Positions 20,638 to 60,236 of a stretch of DNA of 64,000 nucleotides are shown in pieces. The first letter of the stretch is position 1; every line of letters starts with the position of its first letter. The notes under the pieces were generated by a model, which was not told where the DNA came from, searched no databases, and worked only from the letters and a program-made list of their open reading frames with translations. The DNA is from Elysia crispata (Eukaryota > Mollusca > Gastropoda > Plakobranchidae), in contig JAWDGP010002673.1 in the NCBI GenBank assembly GCA_033675545.1, forward strand, positions 857,501 through 921,500. Reading direction: 5' to 3'. The position numbers and the translations under genes were made by a program.

Positions 20638-23080
20638 TTGCATCCTTCATCTTCATCTTTTTCTATCGCTCTTTTTCTCTCTTGTTTTCCTTTCTTCCTC
20701 TCTTTCTTCTTCTCTTTCTTTCTTTTTTATCTTTCTCATTTTTTACTCCCTATTTAACCGTTTTCTCGGTCCATTTTATCACTTTCCCTCTTTTTTAAAT
20801 CTTTCTTCTCAGTCCTTTGTTTCTGCTTTGCTTCAGCAAAAAATTCGTTGAGATACTGGAGGTCAGCAAAAAAAAAAAAAAAAGAAAAGAAAGAATCCCG
20901 CACATGGAATTTAATGATGACAAAGTTTCCTCACCTATCTGGTTATGAGTTCTGAACACGTAGTTAAGCTTGATTTATACATGTATCCTGTTTATCGGGG
21001 ACTTACTTAAAATACGATAACTCCAAATTTCCTGCAGTAGTTGTGTTTGCTTCAAGCACCTCACACGTTGGGCACTTTTAGCGAGCGTGATTTCCTAAAG
21101 TTGGGTCTATATTGTTGCAGGCCTGCGTGACAGATCGAAGGGGAGTTGAAATCGGTTTCACCAATAACCTAGAAGGATTCTCAGTTGCGGGTATGCTGTT
21201 TGGTCAGTGGAGTCTAACAAAGACCAGAGACTACCGGTAACGTTGAAATTGCAGCACAACAAATTTAATGTGATGTGCGGTCGTTTTCGATGTCGGTATT
21301 ATTAGTGCTGCGAGTGTTTATGGACTTTTCTGATTGATGATTAATGCTCAATAAAAAGTTGGCAATTACAAGTTTAATTTGAGAGTAAGTTGCTCATACT
21401 TCTTTTCAATCACTACACAATGATGGCACATTTTGTTGTAAATGTTGCAATAATGTGCCTTTGATGTTTTTTTGCTTTCCTATAATAGGCATTTCATATA
21501 TTTAGACATAATGAAAAGAGATTTGGAATATCATGTGGATCAATGGCCAATAAACTGTCCTATACACTAATTAGAGTCAGTTCACAGCAATCGTTGGGTT
21601 CGAGAACAACTAATATATATCATTGAGAAACGAAAAACGTTGATAGATTTCCCTATATTATATAAACCAAAAGGTACGTGAATAATTTTTTTTTTTAATT
21701 CATAGCTGCCTCTCTATTTAAAAGTCATTCTTTTTAATTAGTTTTTTAAACATTAACATTTCGTCACCAAAGGCATGGGTGGAATCGTAACTAAATATTC
21801 AAGCCATATCTCCAAATCTGATTAAGCTCTATATCTTTTGTTGAAAATTAATAACTATATCGAATTTGCTCGTGTCGCTGAAAACAGGTCGCACCAACTT
21901 TACTTTGTAAGTTTGCTTAAAATATTGAATTTGAATATAACTAAAATGAAGCCGTCGCTCTGGAGTTTGTACAATCAATAACATTTTCTTTTGTGGTGCA
22001 TAATATTGATCCTTATGCTCGCGCTGACCTCACAGCTCTATTATTTCTTGAGAGTTCGACCTGCAGTACAAGCATTTGTTTCCACGTTTTTTTTTTTAAG
22101 TATGTCCGCATAAAGCCTCACAGCATGGTTTCACAGGATAGATTGTAGTATTTCGATTTACTTGTATTCCACGTACACAGAGGCCCTGCACATAAAACAT
22201 GCTTCCAGTCGAATGGTTTCAGCTATATTCTTAGTCCTAGAATGAAATTAACTATTCATACAATATTGAAAAATCCATTACGTGAAGTATTTTTTTTTCA
22301 AACACCATTGTGTCCATAGATTCGTTCGGATTGGGTCAAATCGAGCACAATTAGGTTAAAGTGAACTTTTTAAACACAGTATGATTTGGAATTGTGTTAG
22401 TTATATAATTTTGTTGCGTTCCATACTTGCTTGGTCGAAAACTGTAATAATTATAATAATTGTTGTCTTCATCTACAACATCATGAACAAAATATTTTGA
22501 CATACATAAAAAATCACGAAAAAGTAACGCGTCAATTGAAACGTTGAAGTTATAAATTGTCAACGAAAAGAAAAAAAGAACAAAGAAGGTATTTTGAAAT
22601 ACAAGAGAGATTGTAGAAAGTAATTAATAAATTATGCATAAAGTTTCAACTTGACTCAAAACTGAATAAAATATTTTGTTTTTGTTTTTTTTTAAATGAG
22701 AAGTTTCGTTAGCTACTGGCTTAGCTTTTAATCACTACTGAAAAAAAGTGTCATTAATTATTTGTACGTGTATATTGAACGAGTATTCATACTAGTATAA
22801 CAAGTTTATCTACACAGTCAACGGTAATCAGCACACTGTCTCTTCACATCATTGCAATATCTCTATTTTCTTTTCTATCCTTAACAGATAGATGCAAGCA
22901 TTTACCCTTTAAGGGGTGGCTGCTACATACCACTTTTGCCCCAAGTCAATTAACCTAATAAATAAACAATGCGAAATCATGTTTACTTCTCTTCTGTGGA
23001 GTGCCGCATGCTTGAAAGAAAACATCTCCTCCTTCGCTAAGTTGTCTTATTCGTGAGAACAAACACAAACATTTTGAGAC

Positions 23081-23569
23081 ATGTCAAATTTGCATGTGGG
23101 GATAAATGATGTCAATATGGCTACTGAGAGATCTACATCGAAAAATAGTTTCAAGCAAAGTAATTCTTCAATAGAGGGAAGTAAATGGGAGATGTATACT
23201 CAAACTTTGATAGATAAAGGTGCTGTAAGTGGATTTGGTGTCTACTCAAATCCTAATTTTCACAAATGGACAGCGACTCCTGGTTTTTGCGCAAGACCAG
23301 AACAGTTGAGTGTGATTGTTTCCGGTTTCGAAGACGAGTTGCCTTTGAGGATTGAAGGCATTTGTATAAATGACACGACCTTCACTTTCACCAGAATGGG
23401 CTTAAACCGCCGAGTGATGGTAGGAAGAAACGCTGCTTGTGGCTCAGGCTGCGTTCTCTACCTGTGCCAGACTTGCTTGCTTGTGGCGACTTGCGAAGCT
23501 CTTCAGAGCAGTATGTGTTTTAGTACAATGGAGAAGCTCGGGGATTTCTTATTGACAAGGAACTTTTGA
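23081..23569 (+). CDS. profilin-like protein, single exon
   Basis: A 162-codon open frame that resembles profilins, small actin-monomer and poly-proline binding proteins of the cytoplasm. The match starts at about residue 35: W36 and Y39 fit the N-terminal W-x-x-Y of profilins (W3/Y6 of human PFN1), W63 fits the second conserved tryptophan (W31), and the C-terminus EKLGDFLLTRNF fits the usual E-K-L-G-D-Y-L ending. Core length (about 128 residues) is typical of the family. Residues 1-34 are a Ser/Asn/Thr-rich extension that ordinary profilins lack. An in-frame TGA lies two codons before the ATG (23075-23077), so the frame is not open further upstream; Met13 is an alternative start. No intron interrupts it, which could mean an old retrocopy or a naturally intronless divergent paralogue. 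The cysteine-rich stretch at residues 117-146 is unusual. I cannot tell which profilin class it belongs to. Confidence 0.75.
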   Translation: MSNLHVGINDVNMATERSTSKNSFKQSNSSIEGSKWEMYTQTLIDKGAVSGFGVYSNPNFHKWTATPGFCARPEQLSVIVSGFEDELPLRIEGICINDTTFTFTRMGLNRRVMVGRNAACGSGCVLYLCQTCLLVATCEALQSSMCFSTMEKLGDFLLTRNF

Positions 23570-23804
23570 TGAGTTGAACAATCGGCTGACAAGCGCCAGT
23601 GAGTTTCTGTTGCAGAATCTACTCACTTGATCATGGAACATAAGAAGTAAAAAACCAAGACCACAACAAAGGCTTCTACAGATGGAGCATCTGACAAACT
23701 TCAGATGAATTTCTAGGAGATTGAACCTCATGCTGTGCAATCCAGTTGTGCCTTATCATCACTTCACAGCTTGGTGCAAATGACTGCATCATTTTTGTCA
23801 TGGA

Positions 23805-23810
23805 AATAAA
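23805..23810 (+). terminator. candidate polyadenylation signal of profilin-like gene
   Basis: AATAAA 236 bases past the profilin-like stop codon, in the sense orientation, a normal distance for an animal 3' UTR. Confidence 0.45.
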
Positions 23811-26800
23811 CATATATCATAGTCCCCTTGATTTAGAAATAATACAGTATTTTCAGAATAAACTAGTCGCTTGATGGTATCAGAGCAATATTTTAATTGA
23901 CAAAATTGTACAAATTGAAGTTGTATGAGTCAAGTTTCAAGGATTCATTATGATTAAAACGGATAAGGTTGAAATGAATCCTTACTCCCGTAGGGCAAGA
24001 GAGATGAAATCCATGAATCACTATTGGCGGCACTGCAGTTCGAACTCTTGTACTAGAGCCAGAGAGAAAGAGACGCACACAGATGATTATACGGACGAGC
24101 GGGTATAAAAGGTAGACTAACAGACAAATATAAAATATTGGCAGGCAAACAGAGAGTGGCTAAGATATAGGATATTAGATTGGTATGTTTTGTTGAACCA
24201 TTAGTTATCGTGAAATGGTATGCATTTTGTTAAGCTAGCGGGCAGCAAGTCATGTGATCATTATTTCTAAAAAAAATTGTAATCGTCACCGATTTGAACC
24301 CAGTATTGATTGTCCTGTCAAAGCCAACTTTTAATTTACAAAGGCTTGAAACTATATCAACGAATAGATATCTACCCAACTGTTTGGTGACTGTGATATC
24401 TAGTTCTGTAGCTTATGAAATACTAGGCATGTTTCTTCACTGCCTTATAGATCTAGGTCTTTCTAGAATTTTTTTTTTTTAAAGCATATAAATTATACTC
24501 TTAGCTGACTGAGTGCAGCAAAACAAGGACTTATTGCTTTATAAAGATTTTTATCATAGAGTCTGTTTTTCGACTTCCTTGGATTTATTCGTGTCTATAG
24601 ATGCAATAAAATAAAGACAGCAATTTATACATGTAAATACAATCTAACATTCTTTTAATTATAAGATAAAATATGTGGTAACGGTGCAAAGATTATTTTT
24701 GTTGTGAATACACATGACCAAGAGGTTGCAATTAAGTCTTGGCTACAAAATCAACCTTTAGCACATAGATCTTTCACTAAGAAATAATTTTCTTCCAGGG
24801 CAGGCTTAAATCCGAAAACTATTTCTGTAATGGCTTAGAATTAAATTTTCACCAACGATGTTTCTAGTTCTCGCGACTTTAAGATAAAAAAATGGTTTTG
24901 CTATTGAAATATTATTCTTTAAATAGCTTCCTGAAAAAAAAAATGAGTAACCACAGCTCTACCAAGTTTTTATTTCAGAAGAGGTGCGCTAATTCTAAGA
25001 TATAAACATGACCTCTTTTCGGGAACACATAGGAATTAAAACTGATTTTCTTATCTAACCGGGTGCCAACTAGCCTACACTTCTCACGACCATATTTCTT
25101 CCACATGATAAAGATGCACTCTCTTTTATATTTTAACAATCTAGTGTCATTAAACATTCCATAACTTACAATAATCAAAAAGATTTTATGTTTTGAAAAT
25201 GCTCTTGCATGAAAGTCAAAATAGAAGTTGCACGGCTGTAAACATGCGAAGAAAAAAACCTTTGAAAATGTTTTACTTATTACAACCGATACAGCCCTAT
25301 TCTGTTCAAAATGAAGAGGTTTTGCATAGATTTAAAATTGCATAACACCTCGTAAGATAATTTTAACATTATCGTCTTGCTCCGTTCTATTGAGGGCAAG
25401 GGACAAAGGCAAAGGCAAAAAAAAAAAAATTTAAAAAAATTTTTTTTTTTTAAATATATATATATATATAAAGACAATATTGGAACACTCGACTATGTTT
25501 GCAGGGAGACACTTTAGTCTATGCATAAATCTTCTTAATCTTTACAAGTCACTAGTTGTTCACACATTAAGTCAACCTTGACTCTTTTGTTCAGCTGAGC
25601 AGGAGCTCGTCTTTCCTTTGTGCGGGCACCCTGGAGTGACGCTAAATGTCTATAGTATAATAGTCAAAATAAATGAGGTCTCCTCACAATAATCTGTAAA
25701 GTAATCATTTGAAGCAAGGAACCCAAAGCTGGCTGTGTGTGCCTATTAAATTTTTGGGGAAATGGGGCAGGGGCGTCATATAATGAACTCATCTTGGCAA
25801 ATGGATTCAATAGTGCAATTCTATCGGATTTGACTTTTTTATCAGATGTTCTTAATTTAAAATGTTATATTTAATTTTTATGAGAGGAGATTGTATAAAC
25901 ATAATGGTATAATGATGGCTTTTTTTTCCAGCGGTGATGGTTGTTTCAATATATATGTGGTTTAATGTATGCCGCGCGAGATTTGAAATTGAGCATTATC
26001 GCTGATTATTTTTAATTAGATTGCACATTATACATAGGAAAGGGAGAAAAATACATCTTAAATCCCTAACCAACGCTATCCGAAGCAGGGTAGGAAATTT
26101 GCCTACTGCTAAAGGTATTGTATTTTACCTGAAATTGGAGGCTATTTTCTTTATTTTTTTCTCATCAAGACCTTATTTTATTTTGAAGATTGTTTGAGTT
26201 AGTTTTATTAATCTATGTTAGTGTAATGTTTGTAAGTTGCAGCAATTAATTAAGAATGTTTATTTTTCATCCTTTCCCTTGCTTCTCAGGCACAAAGAGA
26301 TTTTTATACAATAACATTCATTATAATATGTCCTTATCTTAGTTCTAATGTCGCCATGTTTATATGATTAATTCAAGTACAAAAGCTTTTCAAAACAATT
26401 ATAAAAGTATGATTTTCTCAGTGTTCTTTTTTCTACAACAATCAAGACTAATTGCTTTTTGGTAATCAGTTTGATAGGAGACATGTAGACTTCGCATTGA
26501 CTGAGTAAATAATATCTGAATTTTGGATACATGCTTCAAAATTTGAATTTGGTGGCATTCTTACGTTACGGTTCAAACTAAATCTATGCAATAATTGAAA
26601 ATTCGATTTTCTTTCTGTGCAGAGGATTTTTTTTCATCACTATGCGAGTCAAGAACTAGTATTTAATTTCGAAACATATCTAGTACCTTGAAACCATTGA
26701 GACTATTTGGCATAAAAATGTTCACTACCTTTTTGCACAATGTGACTGTCCCATTTCGGATAATTTTTTTTTTGTAAGAGTAAAGGAAGTCAGTTATTTA

Positions 26801-28849
26801 CTCTCTAATTACTATAATTTCACCTGATCTCAAAAGTAAATTTCTAAACACTTGCAGAGAGCAATCACACAAAACTCATAATTATCAGGATTACTGTGTG
26901 GTTATTCTGAAAGAGGTCAATGGAGCATGTGTCTTTCAGAAAACTACCTCTGGAAGAAATATTGCTTTGTTTTCAGTTAACCACCAGCCACTTCAATATG
27001 CAAATATCATATTGCGGATAAAAACTTCTCAACACAATAAACACATTTTTTTCATTGTACAATGCAAAAAGGATGGATCCTTCCCATAATATTCGCTTCA
27101 TAACATCACATAAGCTTCAAATTCACCAAATAGTGTTGCAAATGTTATGTTAATTCAGTTCTCACGTTTTCTTTTGCCCATCTTATTTAGAATTTTTCGT
27201 AATGTTTTCACTGTTGATTTAAAAAAAAAGTATCTGAATTTCAGAAGAAAAATTAGATCATTTCTAAATGGGTACAAATCCCTAACTAGCCTTTTAATCA
27301 GTGATGAGAGAGAGCTTTACAGCAGCAGCAGCACAAGAAAGGCAATAACTGTTGGCAACTTGTATTTTTTAAATGACATGGTCATGCTAATATTAAGACC
27401 AACCAGAAAGTCATTTGTATTAGTGATTGTAATCTAAGAAATCTCATTTTTCATTTGTACTTTATTTGAAAATCAGCTTATCTTTAACCATCATTGTAAC
27501 ATTTCTTCAATAACATTGTTCTTTCAAAGGAAGCTCAGCCAAATTTCATCCAAGAATTTCTCTTTTAATGCAAATTTATCCAAGTAGGTGACTTTTACAC
27601 ATGTATTTAATGCATGACTACATTTTACACCACAATAACTATGGTAAACACGGATGAACCATCATGGCAATAGTTTTTATTGCTGTCAGAAATTTATTAA
27701 TCATTGTTATAAATCATTTTTACAACATAAATGTAATACATAAACCATAACATAGACATATTATGTACATTTCATTCATGATGAAAGCATGAAAAAAAGT
27801 TTTTAGTCTAGTCGTCATGAGTCATACATTTAAAAAAGTAATTTACAGGAAAAAGCGCATGGTAAAACTTGGTATTTTTATCAGTAGGTATTAATTCCCA
27901 AAGAAATATTAAAGAGAGCAAAATAAAGTTCATGACAAGGAATATCTCTTTAGGCATTTCCATGATTCCAGCTTGAGACTTTGACCAAAAGCATATGAGC
28001 TTAAAGAAAAGGCAGACACATGGACAGTGCCTCAAGTGCAGCACCTTGTAGGAAAAAAAACATTTTTGCTTAAGGGATGACTTGTTTTGAGTCTATTTAT
28101 TCACACACTTTTGAAGTACTTTCGTTATTCCTTGGGTTCTTTCTATTCTTATTAAATCTGAATCTTATTTCTTCTGTATTGAGTTCAGTTTTTGCCATAT
28201 AATTCAAACTCTGCTTTCTATCCAATCTATCATTCATTCAAAAAGATTTGGGAGCGTCAGTTGTAATTTGCCAATAATGTTAACCACTGAGTCAGATTTC
28301 AAAACTTTTTTTTTTCTTAAGCTTACTGAATTGTTTCACACCAGCAGACTAGGCCTACATTTTATTTCAAAATTTAGATAACTTCATAGACAAAATCTGA
28401 AAAAGGTATTTATGATTGGAAGTCTAAAAAAAATATTGTGATTAGGAATAACTATAAACTATTGCCCAGATTCTGAGAAATGTTTTAAAAAATGTGTGTG
28501 ATTGAATTGAACATTACAATCAAAAGTATTTACAATTTTTATACAAAGCATATTTGGTGCTGTGGCAGTGATTCTAATGAAGACAAACACACACAAAAGA
28601 AAAAAAAGATAAGCAAAAATCAATGAACGACAATAACAATAAATATAGTCACAATAATGAAAATAATTCTCTTAACAAAACTGTCAAGTGTGTTAGTAAG
28701 TGGTATTGTCTAAGAACTTCAGTCAGGAGGAATGCTGAATTCAAAGTTTTTAAAATTCCATGTAAAAGGTCAAAAGGAAAAAGAAAGGATAACTAAAATA
28801 GAAAATTCATTCACATCATTTTGGAACAATTAAACCTTACAGCTTTTTT
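23811..28849. other. intergenic between two convergent genes
   Basis: AT-rich. It holds a short (TA)n at 25453-25470 and an unrecognised exon-like open frame at about 26858-27089. No other gene seen. Confidence 0.5.
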
Positions 28850-28855
28850 TTTATT
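28850..28855 (-). terminator. candidate MED23 polyadenylation signal
   Basis: AATAAA on the minus strand about 220 bases past the MED23 stop. A weaker ATTAAA lies at 28941-28946 and another only 25 bases past the stop (29047-29052). In this AT-rich DNA such hexamers are common, so which one is used is uncertain. Confidence 0.4.
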
Positions 28856-29076
28856 GCATGATTATTTATCTCCCTTTTGCAAGATTTCTACAACTAACAA
28901 TAAATGTAAAAAAACTTTGTTCGACCTTCCAAGAGCACCATTTAATTTGCTTCTGATATTATTAAATACCAAGATTTTGAATATTCCACAATGATAGAGA
29001 TCCATGTTCAAAAATGTAATTACAGATACACAGCAACATAAAGACATTTAATCATTCCCAAGTGCTAAAAGAAGTT

Positions 29077-57806
<28,730 letters not shown>

Positions 57807-57845
57807 GTTTATAAAGCAAGCATCAACCAGAAGATGAGCACATCA

Positions 57846-58809
57846 GTCAAACTGCTTGTAACTCTGGGGTATATACTGTAGACGAGGTTGAAATATAGTC
57901 AGCTAAAATGGCAACTAGTTATAAAAAAAATTTTAATTAATTACAACTTTCAGATAGAATTATGGGTAAAGAACTCACAAAATAAAATGGTCATCAAGTG
58001 TCGCTCACAAGTGTAGTTGAGTGGCAGACTCACTGTTTAGCAATACCAATCATAATTAAGTTGACTGTGTCATGAAGCTTACAAAACAAGCAGTGAACCT
58101 TAAAATGATTTTGACTCATTAAACTCTTATGCTGCCGGACAAAAATCACAGACAGAAATATATGCCATGGCATCATAGCCCCATCTCAAGATTGCACTTT
58201 AAAACTTATGACTGGTTCGTCATATAAATGATAGGAGCAAACAAAACCAGATATTTGTAGATATCGGTCAAACTCCCATAGAGAATTAGTGTTTCTTTTG
58301 CTGAGATTATTGCATTATTTTTGGTGGTGAAAGTCGTCACAATTTGCAATATGTAAAGTACCTAGCCATTAAATCCAATGAGACCACCCTTCATCTAGAT
58401 CTGTGTATTCATTTTCAAAATCAGAAAGTAATGCCCCCACAATGCCACATGAGCTGAGACTGTGGTGGGCAGAATAAGTGGAGCAGGCAAAAGTAGAAGC
58501 CAATTGATATGTACTATACATAAGTGAGAGAAACATAAGAAAATAGCGCAACACAAAAATGCTTAAACCTTGAAAAGTATTTAATTGTGATGCGTTAAAC
58601 CGTTTTCGTGTTTAGCATATCGTATTCATTAAGGAACATACAATTTTAAAGCTTTTTAAGAAAGTTGGGCCCATAAGTGCAAAAATACTAAAACAAATTG
58701 TTGAGAACTTGTCTTTTTATGTTTAAATTTCCAAAAATCTTGATCTATTTTTTGGGTCTTATCCAGAGTTAGGTAGAGTCCTATTTCAGGTCTAATTGGT
58801 TCCGAATTC
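57846..58809. other. MED23 upstream region
   Basis: Directly upstream of the MED23 start codon (minus strand). It should contain the 5' UTR and promoter, but I could not identify a TATA box, CpG island or further exon with confidence. Confidence 0.4.
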
Positions 58810-59087
58810 GGTAATACTGCAGTGTTGTGGTCCCAGTTCTATGTTGGCAGTGTGGCCATGGTGGATCCAATAAACTGGCCACATTTTCACTGTATATTAA
58901 AATGAAGGCACTGATCTAATCATATTATTATCTTCCAAATAATCTAAGGGCAACTTCTTCAGTGGAGGCATTTCCGTACCAAATTTTGAACTTGTTTCAA
59001 ATCATGGCTATTTTTAATAAGCAGTAACAATCTGGTCATTTGTGACATGAAATGGTCCAACCGCGATCACAACACTGCAGTATTACC
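58810..59087. mobile_element. MITE-like element with 20-bp perfect terminal inverted repeats
   Basis: GGTAATACTGCAGTGTTGTG at 58810-58829 is the exact reverse complement of 59068-59087. Similarity continues inward for about 11 more bases with a few mismatches. The 278-bp interior has no open frame. Size, perfect termini and lack of coding sequence fit a non-autonomous DNA transposon; the family is not known, and no clear target-site duplication was seen. It lies about 1 kb upstream of the MED23 start codon. Confidence 0.6.
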
Positions 59088-59149
59088 CCTAATTATGTTT
59101 ATAGAAAGCCTGAGCTCCTGTCCGCGTTCGTTATATATCATTTCAAGGA

Positions 59150-59340
59150 AATCGGGATCTAGATCTATATCTAGCCTAGACTTTTATTTTTAGTAGATAT
59201 AAATTTGTAATCTACAAGGCTTCTAGATTACATCTACATAAGAGTTTAGGCTTAGATTATATAAAGAATTAGATGTCGATTTAGATTCTATCTAGATTAG
59301 TCTAGATCTAAACCTAGATTTTAGATGTAATCCTGATCTT
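59150..59340. repeat. degenerate CTAGAT/TAGATCTAGA repeat cluster (left)
   Basis: Many near-copies of TAGATCTAGA and TTAGATTCTAGATT in both directions (the motif is nearly palindromic). The cluster abuts the left end of the 59341-60014 element. The same motif appears in MED23 introns at 44864-44880 and 41583-41597. Confidence 0.55.
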
Positions 59341-60014
59341 AACACAATCCCTACCATGAGCCGATTGTAGCGGCTCACAGTTGCCAAACTTACCTACCAC
59401 GAGCCGGTACAATCGGCTCGGACTTTCTAGTCCTAATCCAGTCCATATTTTCGATCTATCCAATCCAATGTTTACTAAAACGAATTCTACTTCCCTTCTG
59501 GCCTATTTTTAGCGTCGTTTGAGCTAAGTGGCGATTGATTTTCATCAGGTTTTGACCAAAATAATTGTTAGATCTATAGGATTGCCGTTATTTTTTTATA
59601 TAGGTGTTGTTAGTAAAAATGTAAAATTTTTATTTCTTGGATTGCACTCTCCAGATTTGACACATGACTTCATAATTGGATTATACACAAGGTGGTGTGC
59701 TGTTTGATTGGATTGGATTAAAATTTCCAGATCAATGAGACCAGTAACTTGGATATTTTATTTTTATTTTATTTTACTTTTCGGTTATATCATCTTTTTA
59801 TACATCTACCTCCTTACAAAAATTTTTAATTGCTATCTAACACTGATATTTCAAATCTGTATTCAATTCCCTGCATTTTGATATATAATACTTGTAGGTT
59901 CTAGAAATATAGGGGGTCATAAACTTCAATTAAAAAAATCAGGTCTAGGATTTACGTGGGTCACAAAATATGGCTTGGGCACACGGTAAAAAAAACCGTG
60001 GTAGGGATTGTGTT
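59341..60014. mobile_element. MITE-like element with 16-bp terminal inverted repeats and subterminal hairpins
   Basis: AACACAATCCCTACCA at 59341-59356 is the exact reverse complement of 59999-60014. Just inside the left end are two small hairpins with GAGCCG/CGGCTC stems, and just inside the right end is CACGGT-A7-ACCGTG (59982-60000). A 12-bp internal inverted repeat pairs 59458-59469 with 59707-59718. TTAA overlaps the left end (59339-59342) and follows the right end within a few bases, recalling TTAA-targeting (piggyBac-type) elements, but the spacing is not exact. No open frame. Confidence 0.6.
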
Positions 60015-60105
60015 TTAAAACCTAAGTCAAGATAGCAGTCTAGAATAAAATGCAGACCTGCGAGCATGGATTTGGCTGACATATTCTGAGACTTAATAAT
60101 ACTAT

Positions 60106-60236
60106 TCGATCTAGGCCTTATTAGATTCCATTTGGGTCTTCCCCAAGATCTAAATCTAAATCTAGAGGTTTGTCTAAATTCTTATCACAATCTATTTTAC
60201 AACTGTAACGTTCTAGATCTAGATCTAGATTTTAAT
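60106..60236. repeat. degenerate CTAGAT repeat cluster (right)
   Basis: Same motif family as the cluster at 59150-59340, ending in a perfect TCTAGATCTAGATCTAGA at 60212-60229. It lies just right of the 59341-60014 element. Confidence 0.5.

Noticed and set aside
24020-24045. AGTTCGAACT box-B-like motif
   Set aside because: It is a palindrome-like chance match without box A or cloverleaf.
27147-27437. 96-codon plus-strand frame
   Set aside because: Starts in AT-rich sequence, has no splice or start context worth noting and no recognisable domain.
27808-28044. 78-codon minus-strand frame downstream of MED23
   Set aside because: Hydrophobic composition expected from AT-rich DNA, no recognisable domain; may be distal 3' UTR or intergenic.
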